Both the position numbers and the translations under genes were made by a program. DNA of 64,000 nucleotides, from positions 6,212 through 70,211 of the forward strand of contig CAAGJN010000027.1 in NCBI GenBank assembly GCA_900770255.1, in the 5' to 3' direction. Below the pieces are notes generated by a model that was not told the origin of the DNA, ran no database searches, and was given only the letters and a program-made list of their open reading frames with translations. Positions 30,802 to 39,822 of the stretch are shown one piece after another. Each line of letters begins with the position of its first letter. Position 1 is the stretch's first letter. Source of the DNA: Clostridia bacterium (lineage in GTDB: Bacteria > Bacillota > Clostridia > Oscillospirales > Acutalibacteraceae).

Positions 30802-33800
30802 GAGGACTGATATAAAAAAAGTGCTCGTTATCGGCTCCGGCCCGATCGTCATCGGCCAGGCCGCAGAGTTTGACTATGCCGGCACGCAGGCCTGCCTTGC
30901 GCTGCGCGAGGAGGGCTACGAGGTCGTGCTCGCGAACTCAAACCCCGCGACTATAATGACTGACACGACTATCGCCGATAAGGTATATATGGAGCCGCTG
31001 ACTCTCGAATATCTCGCGCGTATCTGCCGCTTTGAACGCCCGGACGCAATCGTCCCCGGCATCGGCGGGCAGACGGGGCTCAACCTTGCGATGCAGCTTG
31101 CAAAGAAAGGCGTGCTCAAGGAGTGCGAGATAGAGCTGCTCGGCACGGATGCGGACAGTATCGAGCGCGCCGAGGACAGGGAGCTGTTCAAAGAGCTGTG
31201 CGAGAGCATCGGCGAGCCTATCGTCCCCTCGCAGATAACCTACAGTATCGAGGAGGGACTTGAGGCGGCAGAGAAGATCGGCTATCCCGTCATCCTGCGC
31301 CCCGCCTTCACGCTCGGCGGCACCGGCGGCGGCTTCGCCTACAATCCCGACGAGATGCGCGACATGATGAAGAACGCGCTCACTCTCTCCCCCGTCCATC
31401 AGGTGCTCGTTGAGAAGAGCATTAAGGGCTACAAGGAGATCGAATACGAAGTGATCCGCGACGCCAACGACACCGCGATCACCGTCTGTAATATGGAGAA
31501 CCTCGACCCCGTCGGCATCCACACGGGCGACTCGATAGTCGTCGCGCCCAGCCAGACGCTGACTAACAAGGAATATCAGATGCTCAGAGACTCTGCGCTC
31601 AAGATAATCCGTGCGCTGAACGTCAAGGGCGGCTGCAACGTGCAGTTTGCGCTCGATCCTCATTCGTTCCGCTACTACGTCATCGAGGTCAACCCCAGAG
31701 TTTCGCGCTCCTCCGCGCTCGCGTCAAAGGCCAGCGGCTACCCGATAGCCAGAGTCTCGGCGAAAATAGCGGTCGGCATGGATCTGCATGAGATACAGCT
31801 CGCAAACACCCCCGCCTGCTTCGAGCCCTCGCTCGACTATGTGGTCACAAAGATGCCGCGCTTCCCGTTTGACAAATTCCCGGCGGCTCACAATACGCTC
31901 TCCACTCAGATGAAAGCGACAGGCGAGGTCATGAGCGTCGGCCGCACGTTTGAGGAGAGCCTGCTCAAGGCTATCCGCTCGCTCGAGGAGAGCAAAAACC
32001 ACCTGCACATGGAAAAGTTCGACTCGGCGCATATGACCTCAGACGAGCTGCTCGAATATATCAAGGAGGGCACGGACGACCGTCTTTATGCCATCTCCCA
32101 GTTGATGTGGATGGGCGTCGATCCGTCGCTGATCTGCGATATCACGCACATCGACATGTTCTTCCTTGACAAGATAAAAAAGATAGTCGATTTTGAGAAA
32201 GAGATGGAGGCGCACCCCGGCTCCGAAACGCTCCTGCGTGAGGCAAAGCGTCTCGGCTTCTCGGACTCGTATATAGCAGAGCTCTGGAAAGAGAGCGAGG
32301 ACGGCATATACGAGCTCCGCTGCAGAGAGAACATCTTCCCGACCTATAAGATGATCGATACCTGCGCGAGCGAATTTGACAGCTACGTCCCCTATTTCTA
32401 CTCAACCTACGCCGACGAAAACGAGTCGGTCGTGTCTGACAAAAAAAAGATAATCGTCCTCGGCTCGGGACCTATACGCATAGGCCAGGGCGTCGAGTTT
32501 GACTATTCGACCGTCCACGCCGTGCATGCCATACAGCAGCTCGGCTATGAGGCGATCGTCATCAACAACAATCCCGAGACGGTCTCGACCGATTACACCA
32601 CGGCCGACAAGCTCTATTTTGAGCCGTTGACTGTTGAGGACGTCATGAATATAGTCCACCTTGAAAAGCCCGAGGGCGTCATTGTCACACTCGGCGGGCA
32701 GACCGCAGTCAACCTCGCGGCCCCGCTTGCAAGGCGCGGCGTGAGGATCATCGGCACGGGCTGCGACGCCATCGAGCGCGCCGAAAACAGAGACGCATTT
32801 GACGCAGTTATCAAATCTCTCGGCATTCCGAATCCGAAGGGCGAGGCTGTCACCGACATCGAGACGGGCGCCGCCGTTGCCGCGCGCATAGGCTATCCCG
32901 TGCTCGTGCGCCCGAGCTTCGTACTCGGCGGCAGGGCGATGGAGATAGTCGCAAACGAGGCGATGCTGCGAAAATATCTCAAGAGCGCCGTTGAAGTCGG
33001 CGAGGATAAGCCTGTGCTCATAGACAAGTACCTCATGGGCAAGGAGGTTGAAGTCGACGCCATCTGCGACGGCGAGCAGGTCTTTATCCCCGGCATCATG
33101 GAGCTCGTCGAGCGCACCGGCGTCCACTCGGGCGACAGCACGAGCGTATATCCGCCGTTCTCGATCTCACAAAAAGTCAGGGACACGATCGCGGAATACA
33201 CGACGAAGCTCGGACTCGGCATCGGTATAGTCGGCCTGTTCAACATCCAGTTCATCGTTGACAGCGACGAGAGCGTCTACGTCATCGAAGTCAACCCCAG
33301 AGCCTCCAGAAGCGTGCCGTTTCTCTCTAAATCCACCGACTGCAACCTCGTTCGCATTGCGACAAAGGTCATGCTCGGTCAGAGCCTTAAAGAGCAGGGC
33401 ATAACCAACATGAGACTGCCCGACGGCAAGCGCTGGTATGTCAAGGCTCCCGCGTTCTCCTTTGAGAAACTGGCCGGCATGGACGCCTATCTCTCGCCCG
33501 AGATGAAGTCAACGGGCGAAGCGATCGGCTACGATAAGCGCCTCAACCGAGCGCTCTACAAGGCGCTTCAGGCTTCGGGAGTCCGCATGAAAGAATACGG
33601 CACGGTCATAGTCACCCTCGCCGACGAGGACAAGGAGGAGGCTCTGCCGCTTGTCAAGCGCTTTTATCACCTCGGCTTCAACATCGAGGCGACCGCCGGA
33701 ACGGCCGCATTTCTCAAGAAGCACGGCATACGCACAAGGGTGCGCGGCAAGCTCAGCGAGGGCAGCACGGAGATACTCGACTCTATCCGCGCGGGCTATG

Positions 33801-33994
33801 TCAGCTACGTTATAAACACGAGGGCGATCCTCTCGGGAGTACACTATGAGGACGGCGTTGAGATTCGCCGCTGTGCGGTGCAGAACGGCGTGACGATCTT
33901 CACCTCGCTCGACACCGTTAAGATAGTTCTCGACGTGTTAGAGGAGATTACGCCTGAAATATCCACGATAAACGGCGACGGCGGACAAAAATAA
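30794..33994 (+). CDS. carB: Carbamoyl-phosphate synthase large subunit
   Basis: A 1066-residue synthetase making carbamoyl phosphate from bicarbonate, two ATP and the ammonia delivered by CarA. The two homologous halves each begin with the same motif (KVLVIGSGPIVIGQAAEFDY near 10 and KIIVLGSGPIRIGQGVEFDY near 555), each followed by an ATP-grasp domain. The C-terminal 130 residues form the MGS-like allosteric domain (GTVIVTLADEDKEEALPLV...). It starts with GTG and overlaps carA by eight bases. A strong symmetrical terminator follows. Confidence 0.97.
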   Translation: MPKRTDIKKVLVIGSGPIVIGQAAEFDYAGTQACLALREEGYEVVLANSNPATIMTDTTIADKVYMEPLTLEYLARICRFERPDAIVPGIGGQTGLNLAMQLAKKGVLKECEIELLGTDADSIERAEDRELFKELCESIGEPIVPSQITYSIEEGLEAAEKIGYPVILRPAFTLGGTGGGFAYNPDEMRDMMKNALTLSPVHQVLVEKSIKGYKEIEYEVIRDANDTAITVCNMENLDPVGIHTGDSIVVAPSQTLTNKEYQMLRDSALKIIRALNVKGGCNVQFALDPHSFRYYVIEVNPRVSRSSALASKASGYPIARVSAKIAVGMDLHEIQLANTPACFEPSLDYVVTKMPRFPFDKFPAAHNTLSTQMKATGEVMSVGRTFEESLLKAIRSLEESKNHLHMEKFDSAHMTSDELLEYIKEGTDDRLYAISQLMWMGVDPSLICDITHIDMFFLDKIKKIVDFEKEMEAHPGSETLLREAKRLGFSDSYIAELWKESEDGIYELRCRENIFPTYKMIDTCASEFDSYVPYFYSTYADENESVVSDKKKIIVLGSGPIRIGQGVEFDYSTVHAVHAIQQLGYEAIVINNNPETVSTDYTTADKLYFEPLTVEDVMNIVHLEKPEGVIVTLGGQTAVNLAAPLARRGVRIIGTGCDAIERAENRDAFDAVIKSLGIPNPKGEAVTDIETGAAVAARIGYPVLVRPSFVLGGRAMEIVANEAMLRKYLKSAVEVGEDKPVLIDKYLMGKEVEVDAICDGEQVFIPGIMELVERTGVHSGDSTSVYPPFSISQKVRDTIAEYTTKLGLGIGIVGLFNIQFIVDSDESVYVIEVNPRASRSVPFLSKSTDCNLVRIATKVMLGQSLKEQGITNMRLPDGKRWYVKAPAFSFEKLAGMDAYLSPEMKSTGEAIGYDKRLNRALYKALQASGVRMKEYGTVIVTLADEDKEEALPLVKRFYHLGFNIEATAGTAAFLKKHGIRTRVRGKLSEGSTEILDSIRAGYVSYVINTRAILSGVHYEDGVEIRRCAVQNGVTIFTSLDTVKIVLDVLEEITPEISTINGDGGQK

Positions 33995-34000
33995 AAAGTA

Positions 34001-34043
34001 ACAAAGAAAGTCCCGGTCTTGTTCAGACCGGGACTTTCTTTGT
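34001..34043. terminator. Symmetrical terminator between carB and the aldolase gene
   Basis: A perfect 19-bp inverted repeat (ACAAAGAAAGTCCCGGTCT and its complement) around TGTTC. The CTTTCTTTGT tail reads as a U-rich tract on both strands, so it serves both convergent genes. Confidence 0.85.
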
Positions 34044-34078
34044 ATAAAACGGGGGCAAGAAGATGGTAGGTGTCTGAT

Positions 34079-35278
34079 TTACTCAGCCTGCTTTGAATAC
34101 TTCTTGAGATAAATGACTCTCATAAGCAGACATTCGACAGGGTTGATGGGCTTGCACTTGCCGAAGAGACCGGAGCCTATGTAAGTAAGGCAGCTCTTCT
34201 CTGCGATCATCTCGACCGCTCCGGCATTGCTCTCGTTTGACCCGCAGCACAGCGCGCCGCCGTCCTTGACGAGCACGCAGTGGCGGCCCTTGAGCGCCTT
34301 GACGACCTTCTTCGGGGAGTTCTTCGCGCACTTGAGACTTCTGCCTATGATCTGCGCGCTGTCGTCAAGCTGAGGCTTGACAGTCTTACCCATAGCGGCA
34401 ACCGCGAGCACCTCGGGAGCCTGCGAATACAGGATCGAGTTGATATCCCCGCGCGACTCGTATATGGCGCAGTGAAGCTCCGCTGTAGGAACGCTTCCCT
34501 CGCCGCTGACTGCCGAAGTCACGGGATCCACCGTCACGGTGTGCTCCTTATCGTTCGCGGCATAGAAAACGATTTTGCCGTCCGAATCCCTGTAGGAGTT
34601 ATTATAACAAACATCGTCAGATTTTACAATGGTTTTTCCGTGCTTTTGCGACCAAAAAGCGCACATTTCACTCAGATCCCGGGCTTTCTGACCGAATTTT
34701 TTATCGAACTGATCGAGAACATAGAGCGCACTCTCCCTCTCAAGGGTGGAGGCCACGTGGAACGCCTCCTCGCTGTCTTTGCCAAAGCAGACAGCGCCGT
34801 GATGCGCCATAATGACGGCCTTGCTGTCCATATCTGCCGCGAGAGCTGCTGCAACGCCCTTCTTGAGCGTCTTTGTGCCGGGCAGGCCGTATGAGCCGAG
34901 CAGCACGCGGTCGCCTATAACGGCGCGGCCCTTTTCACTCAGCTGCGGGATGCCCTGCGCGGTCGCGCTGACGATCGAAGCGAACTTCTGATGAGTATGA
35001 ATGACGAAGCCGGCCTCTGGGTGTGCCTTATAGACCTCGGCATGAACTCCCTTTTCAGACGAGGGCTTGACGTCGCCGTCATAGCTCAGCGTGTCGATCC
35101 TGACCTCGACGATATCGTCCGGAGTCAGGCCCTCATAAGGCTTTCCGCTCGGGGTAATGACAAAGCTGTTCTCGTCAACACGGCAGCTCACGTTTCCCCA
35201 CGTTCTGGCGATGAGGCCCGTTTCGACAAGACGCAGACCTGCTTGGATAACCTGTTTTTTAGCTTCTAAAATATCCAT
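34079..35278 (-). CDS. Class II aldolase/adducin protein with two tandem aldolase domains
   Basis: A 399-residue protein, about twice the length of a single class II aldolase (fuculose/ribulose phosphate aldolase family). Domain 1 (about 1-205) keeps GNVSCRVDENSFVITPSGKPY, the Glu/His in SSEKGVHAEVY, the zinc pair in VIHTHQ and the second His site AHHGAVCFG. Domain 2 (about 215-395) repeats the fold, with TAELHCAIYES where domain 1 has the catalytic Glu, but the HTH motif is replaced by LYSQAP and the late His site by KDGGALCCG, so it looks catalytically dead. The substrate is unknown; related two-domain proteins handle sugar phosphates. AGAAAGGAAGG precedes the ATG. Monocistronic. Confidence 0.82.
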   Translation of the reverse strand: MDILEAKKQVIQAGLRLVETGLIARTWGNVSCRVDENSFVITPSGKPYEGLTPDDIVEVRIDTLSYDGDVKPSSEKGVHAEVYKAHPEAGFVIHTHQKFASIVSATAQGIPQLSEKGRAVIGDRVLLGSYGLPGTKTLKKGVAAALAADMDSKAVIMAHHGAVCFGKDSEEAFHVASTLERESALYVLDQFDKKFGQKARDLSEMCAFWSQKHGKTIVKSDDVCYNNSYRDSDGKIVFYAANDKEHTVTVDPVTSAVSGEGSVPTAELHCAIYESRGDINSILYSQAPEVLAVAAMGKTVKPQLDDSAQIIGRSLKCAKNSPKKVVKALKGRHCVLVKDGGALCCGSNESNAGAVEMIAEKSCLTYIGSGLFGKCKPINPVECLLMRVIYLKKYSKQAE

Positions 35279-35375
35279 AAAAACCTTCCTTTCTCAAGAG
35301 AGCTTCAAAATGTGCTTATGAACATTTTTGTACTGCAGTTCAATTATAGCACACCGAGGCTGAAAGTCAATAGCT

Positions 35376-36620
35376 TTACGTTTCACTGTCCGTGCCGGTC
35401 TGCGGCGCCGGCTCCCCTTTGGGCATATCCCCGTCAGTCCCGGCAGCTGCGGCTGCCTTTTTCGGGCTGCGCCAAATGTGGATAACTCCGTCGTCGTTGA
35501 GAACCTTGAGCACGGTTATCAGCATCGGCATGATAAAGATGCCGATAAAGCCGAACAGCTGCAGGCCGATATACATTCCCATAATGCTGACGATCGGCGG
35601 AATACCGAGGTTGCTCGCGACGATCTTCGGCTCAATCACCTGCCGGATGACAGTTATGCACGCATAGATCACAAGCAGACCGATACCGAGGCCATAGCTG
35701 CCGTTTATAAGCGAAAACACCGCCCAGGGAATAAGGACTGTACCTGTGCCGAGTACCGGCAGGATATCGACTATTGCCGTTATTAACGATATCAAAACTA
35801 TATATCCGCTCTTGTACACTCCGATAACCTTGAGCACGGTCAATCCGATACTCATCTCAACAAATGTTATCAGCATTATCAGCGCGTAGGATTTGACGAG
35901 CTTGCCCATCGAAGAGAACACTATATGCTTTGTCTTTGAAAGAGTCCGGCGCTTCTCGGGGCTCAGCTGGTTTTTGATAAAGGCGGCCATTTCATCATAG
36001 CCCGAGGTCATAAAGCACGAAGCGATGATAAACAGCAGGAAGCCGATAAACATGCTCGGGATCTGCTTTGCGGTAGACCACACTCCGCTCAGCGGCGTTT
36101 TGAGCATCGAAAGCAGGTTGATTGCCGAGCCGGAGCTCTGATTTATCTGCTCAGCCTGCGCCCTCTCCTCGGAGGAGAGCAACGGCTTGTCCGTGAGCGA
36201 GCTTATCGCATCCTCCACGCTGCTTCGAATACCTGCGGGCAGCTTCGCTACAATTCTGTTGAGCGAGCCCGCCCAGCTCTTTATATAGTCCGGGAGCTTC
36301 TCAAGCCAGTCAGTCAGTATTGTGGCGAGTCCCTTTATCTCCGAGACTACCTTTGCGCCGGTGAGAGCAATAAGCGTTATCACAAGCGCGATTATAAGCA
36401 GCACTGCAATGACCGAGACTATACCCTTTTTGATGTGTGTCTTTTTTGAGACAAAGTTTGTCGGTCGCTGAAGCACCGCGCTGAGCAGAAACGCAAAAAT
36501 AAACGGGGCGACTGTCCAAAAGGCATATTTCATGAACAGATAAAACGCTCCGAGCACAAGGACTACATATGCAGTATTGATAAGCACCGCTCTTCTTTTT
36601 TCAACCGTGGCAGAAGTCAC
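35376..36620 (-). CDS. AI-2E/PerM-family transporter (YtvI-like)
   Basis: A membrane protein of about 414 residues in the AI-2E family (DUF20), with seven to eight helices and a long soluble loop (about 100-190). The C-terminal IVDILPVLGTGTVLIPWAVF and QVIEPKIVASNLGIPPIVS are the family signatures. Relatives export small molecules or act as Na+/H+ antiporters; YtvI is sporulation-linked in Bacillus. The longest frame begins with ATG 36641 but has no ribosome site; GTG 36620 has AGAGGTG six bases upstream and is preferred. The C-terminal tail is acidic and Pro/Ala-rich. Confidence 0.8.
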   Translation of the reverse strand: MTSATVEKRRAVLINTAYVVLVLGAFYLFMKYAFWTVAPFIFAFLLSAVLQRPTNFVSKKTHIKKGIVSVIAVLLIIALVITLIALTGAKVVSEIKGLATILTDWLEKLPDYIKSWAGSLNRIVAKLPAGIRSSVEDAISSLTDKPLLSSEERAQAEQINQSSGSAINLLSMLKTPLSGVWSTAKQIPSMFIGFLLFIIASCFMTSGYDEMAAFIKNQLSPEKRRTLSKTKHIVFSSMGKLVKSYALIMLITFVEMSIGLTVLKVIGVYKSGYIVLISLITAIVDILPVLGTGTVLIPWAVFSLINGSYGLGIGLLVIYACITVIRQVIEPKIVASNLGIPPIVSIMGMYIGLQLFGFIGIFIMPMLITVLKVLNDDGVIHIWRSPKKAAAAAGTDGDMPKGEPAPQTGTDSET

Positions 36621-36661
36621 CTGCGTCACCTCTTTCTTCATTTAAATATATTTAACATCTG

Positions 36662-36713
36662 AATATCCTATCTAAATGTCCTATCTAAATGTCCTATCTA
36701 AATATCCTATATA
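36662..36713. repeat. Four tandem 13-bp repeats in the 5' region of the AI-2E gene
   Basis: Units begin at 36662, 36675, 36688 and 36701. The plus-strand consensus is AT(A/G)TCCTATCTAA; the two central copies are identical and the last diverges at its end. On the transcribed strand each unit carries TTAGATAGGA, which resembles a ribosome-binding site. Not a CRISPR: units are contiguous and too short. Confidence 0.85.
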
Positions 36714-36862
36714 TAACATATATTATACCATTTACAGTCAAAACTCAATCAAATTGCAAAATCCTTTACAAAAAAGTAAAAAATTTTGTCTTGGCTCTTT
36801 ATCAGACGCTTTCTTTGTGATAAAATAATGTCGATTGTTATTTCAGAGGAGAGACAGCTACT

Positions 36863-38104
36863 ATGTACATTGCCATAATGGGCTACGGCGTCGTGGGCAG
36901 CGGCGTTGCCGAGGTCATAAACAAAAACCACGACAGCATCGTGCGCAAGAGCACCCAGTCGGAGCTCGAAATAAAATATATTCTCGACCTCAAGGACTTT
37001 CCCGGCGATCCGAACGAAAGGCTCTTTGTCAAGGACTTTAACATAATTCTTAACGACCCCGAGGTCAAGGTCGTTGTTGAGACTATGGGAGGGCTTCACC
37101 CGGCCTACGAATTCGTTGCCGCCTGCCTCAAGGCCGGCAAGAGCGTCGTCACCTCCAACAAGGAGCTCGTCGCCGAAAAGGGCTGTGAACTGCTCAAATA
37201 TGCGGCGCAAAACAACGTAAACTTCCTGTTTGAAGCCTCCGTCGGCGGCGGTATCCCGATAATTCGCCCGATCAGCCAGTGCCTCGCGGCAAACGAGATT
37301 GACGAGTTTGCAGGCATACTCAACGGCACGACGAATTTCATCCTCACCCGCATGATCAGCGACGGCATGGACTTTGAAGACGCTCTCAGGCTCGCGCAGA
37401 ACAACGGCTACGCTGAGCGCGACCCCTCTGCCGATATTCTCGGCCACGATGCGTGCCGCAAGGTCTGCATTCTCGCCTCTCTCTGCTTTGGCAAGCACGT
37501 CTATCCCTATGAGGTCCACACCGAGGGCATCACGGAGATAACCCTCGAGGACGTCGAATACGCGAAGGACTGGGGCGGCGTGATAAAGCTGCTCGGCAGA
37601 GCCCGCAGGAGCGACGACGGCAAGCATATCTCTGCTCTCGTCAGCCCCGCGTTTGTTGACCATCACAGCCAGCTCGCGAGTGTCGACGATGTTTTCAACG
37701 CGATCCTTGTACGCGGCGACGCGATCGGCGACGTCGTGTTCTATGGCAGAGGCGCGGGCAAGCTCCCGACGGCGAGCGCGGTGGTCGGCGACGTCATCGA
37801 CTGTGCGCGGCATGAGAACAAACAGAAATTCTTCGGCTGGGCCGACAGCGAGGAGGGCTATGTCTCCGACTATCTCGACTCCCCCACCGCGCTCTATGTC
37901 CGAGCCAGAGCAGAGCAGAAGCAACAGGCGATCGCTGCGGCCGAAAAGACCTTCGGCGATATAAAGCTCCTCAAGCGTTCGGGCGCGCCCGACGACGAGT
38001 TCGCGTTTGTCACGCCTTTTGCATGTGAGAGAGAGCTTCGCACGAAGCTCGACACCCTGCTCGGCACCGAGATTATCTCGACAATCAGGGTGACGGATTA
38101 TTGA
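36863..38104 (+). CDS. hom: Homoserine dehydrogenase
   Basis: A 413-residue NAD(P)-dependent enzyme reducing aspartate semialdehyde to homoserine for threonine and methionine synthesis. The Rossmann motif IMGYGVVGSGVAE lies at 5-17. The substrate/catalytic block GGIPIIRPI and LNGTTNFILTRM...DALRLAQNNGYAERDPSADI are diagnostic. The last 70 residues look like an ACT domain, a likely threonine feedback site. AGAGGAGAG precedes the ATG. Monocistronic, with its own terminator. Confidence 0.95.
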   Translation: MYIAIMGYGVVGSGVAEVINKNHDSIVRKSTQSELEIKYILDLKDFPGDPNERLFVKDFNIILNDPEVKVVVETMGGLHPAYEFVAACLKAGKSVVTSNKELVAEKGCELLKYAAQNNVNFLFEASVGGGIPIIRPISQCLAANEIDEFAGILNGTTNFILTRMISDGMDFEDALRLAQNNGYAERDPSADILGHDACRKVCILASLCFGKHVYPYEVHTEGITEITLEDVEYAKDWGGVIKLLGRARRSDDGKHISALVSPAFVDHHSQLASVDDVFNAILVRGDAIGDVVFYGRGAGKLPTASAVVGDVIDCARHENKQKFFGWADSEEGYVSDYLDSPTALYVRARAEQKQQAIAAAEKTFGDIKLLKRSGAPDDEFAFVTPFACERELRTKLDTLLGTEIISTIRVTDY

Positions 38105-38127
38105 TACGAATATAAATACATAATTGA

Positions 38128-38174
38128 ACTCTCCCCTGCGGCAAAGTACAATACCGCGGGGGAGAGTGTTTGTT
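38128..38174 (+). terminator. Terminator after hom
   Basis: ACTCTCCCCTGCGG pairs with CCGCGGGGGAGAGT, followed by GTTTGTTT. Confidence 0.85.
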
Positions 38175-38185
38175 TAGTTAAACGG

Positions 38186-38244
38186 TCTGCGCCTTGGGCT
38201 TCCGCTTCCGATTTACGGCGTTCGGGAGCCCCGTACCGCGCAGA
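38186..38244. repeat. Two-step inverted repeat downstream of the nitroreductase gene
   Basis: Outer TCTGCGC/GCGCAGA and inner GGGCTTCC/GGGAGCCC stems with a 20-base loop. It lies between the hom terminator and the convergent nitroreductase stop. No T-run follows on either strand, so it is not a standard terminator; it could protect the mRNA 3' end. Confidence 0.5.
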
Positions 38245-38262
38245 AATCAGCGAAGGCTCAGC

Positions 38263-38817
38263 TTATTTGACCGTCTTATAGTGGCTCGGGTCGCGCGGTT
38301 TCTGCTCCGGCTCTTCGTCCGGCACGCCGATTGCGACTCCTATCATATAGATGTAATTTTTCGGAATATCTATTCTCTCACGCCAGTAGGCGCCCTTCTC
38401 CGCGTCGTCAAACAGCGCGCCGGCGCTGCCGACTATGCAGGTACCGAGCCCTAAGCCCTTTGCGGCTATGCAGATATTCTCGACCATTATCCCTGCGTCC
38501 ATCTGGCTGTTTCCCTGAGCGAAGATCGCGGCGAACACGGGCGCGTTGTGGTAAAACGGATTCTTGTCGCTGCGCGTGTGAACGGGCGTGTCCCAGCCGA
38601 CTATGTTTTTGAAGTCTATCTGCATCTGCTTGAGCATATCCGCATTACAGACGAAGCGTACATGGCAGGGCTGGCTGTTGCGTCCGCTGGGTGCCATCAT
38701 CGCCGCTGCCGTCAGCGTTTCAAGCTGCTCGGGTGTGAGCATGACCGGCTTATATTCTCTGATTGTCTGGCGGGTGAGCACCGCGTCGATAACCTCGTTT
38801 CTTATTATATCAGCCAT
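38263..38817 (-). CDS. Nitroreductase-family flavoprotein
   Basis: A 184-residue FMN-dependent oxidoreductase. The N-terminal VIDAVLTRQTIREY (9-22), MMAPSGRNSQPCHVRFV and the C-terminal GLGTCIVGSA...IGVPDEEP follow the nitroreductase fold that binds FMN between two subunits. The physiological substrate is unknown. Its start overlaps the upstream foldase-like gene by eight bases, so it is third in the nadE-foldase-nitroreductase operon. Confidence 0.87.
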   Translation of the reverse strand: MADIIRNEVIDAVLTRQTIREYKPVMLTPEQLETLTAAAMMAPSGRNSQPCHVRFVCNADMLKQMQIDFKNIVGWDTPVHTRSDKNPFYHNAPVFAAIFAQGNSQMDAGIMVENICIAAKGLGLGTCIVGSAGALFDDAEKGAYWRERIDIPKNYIYMIGVAIGVPDEEPEQKPRDPSHYKTVK

Positions 38818-39805
38818 TTTTAAGAACCTCCTTGACAGCCTTGTTTATAACCTTGTCATTCCGCTCAACGCTGAGTTCCGACGCATATTCCTTGACAATT
38901 CCGTCAAACTCTTCGCCGCGCAGGCTCTTGAGACAGTCGTCGCGGTAGCGCTGATAGTACTGCTTTGATTCGTCCTCGGTCGGATTTTCTCTGAGCACGA
39001 GAAAGATATATTCGTCAAAGATAAGCACCTCACACGAACCGACCTTGAGCTGCTGAACCTTTTCAAAGAAGCGCTCCGGATAGGCGTCCGTTCCCTTTTT
39101 GATAAACTGGAGCTGGTCCGACGCGGTGGATCCCGAATGCTTATTTGAGTAAATTTCTATAATCTCGCTCATCGTCTGTCCGCTGTTGAGCCTTGACGCG
39201 AGATCGGTAAACTCCTTATTCATCTCGGCCTTCTGGTCGGCGTTCATGACTACTGTTTTTCCGCTCGAGTCGGTCGTGGTCAGATAGCCGTTGACCGCGC
39301 GGAAAGATATATAATTTTCGTCGTAGTATTTCTTTATTTCATCCTCGCTGACCGCTCTCTCGCCGCCGTCGTCATAGATGAAATAAAACAGCCTGTTACG
39401 CGCGGCCTCCTCGGTCTGTATCTTCATAAGAGTCTGCTTTGAAACGCCGAGCTCCTCATAATAAGCCGAGAACACATGCCAGAGGTCCTCGAGACCGGTT
39501 GCGGCGGAGCGCTTCTCGGTCGTGGAGAGCGTCAGTCCCTCCTGCTTGAGGTGAGTATTGACCGCGACATATTCACAGCACAGCTCTATCGCGGCGTCGA
39601 TCATCTGATTCTCGGTCGCGCCGCTCTCAAGCCCGCACTTTTCAGGGAAAGCGTGCACCTGGTCGAAGAAATAGAGAAACGTCTCATAGTCGATCTCAGC
39701 GCCCGATATATTGAGCGCCGTCTTTTTGGAGGACGAGCAGCCGGCTGTACAGGCGAAAACTGCTATGCAGAGCAAAACGGCGACAATGCCTTTGAATTTT
39801 TTCAT
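38810..39805 (-). CDS. Putative lipoprotein, PrsA/SurA foldase-like
   Basis: A 331-residue exported lipoprotein: basic start, hydrophobic helix and lipobox TAGC (Cys near 23). The helical N-terminal region (about 35-165, with SEDEIKKYYDENY at its end) and the following 100-residue segment (VNGYLTTTD... to VLIFDEYIFLVLRE) resemble the chaperone arm and parvulin-like rotamase domain of PrsA. The parvulin active-site pattern is weak, so isomerase activity is doubtful. Probably helps exported proteins fold. It lies 17 bases after nadE. Confidence 0.65.
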   Translation of the reverse strand: MKKFKGIVAVLLCIAVFACTAGCSSSKKTALNISGAEIDYETFLYFFDQVHAFPEKCGLESGATENQMIDAAIELCCEYVAVNTHLKQEGLTLSTTEKRSAATGLEDLWHVFSAYYEELGVSKQTLMKIQTEEAARNRLFYFIYDDGGERAVSEDEIKKYYDENYISFRAVNGYLTTTDSSGKTVVMNADQKAEMNKEFTDLASRLNSGQTMSEIIEIYSNKHSGSTASDQLQFIKKGTDAYPERFFEKVQQLKVGSCEVLIFDEYIFLVLRENPTEDESKQYYQRYRDDCLKSLRGEEFDGIVKEYASELSVERNDKVINKAVKEVLKNG

Positions 39806-39822
39806 GGAATATCGTCCTTTCG

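Noticed and set aside
36662..36713. The tandem 13-bp repeats as a CRISPR array.
   Set aside because: Repeats are contiguous with no spacers, too short, and no cas genes are present. I saw no CRISPR array anywhere in the window.
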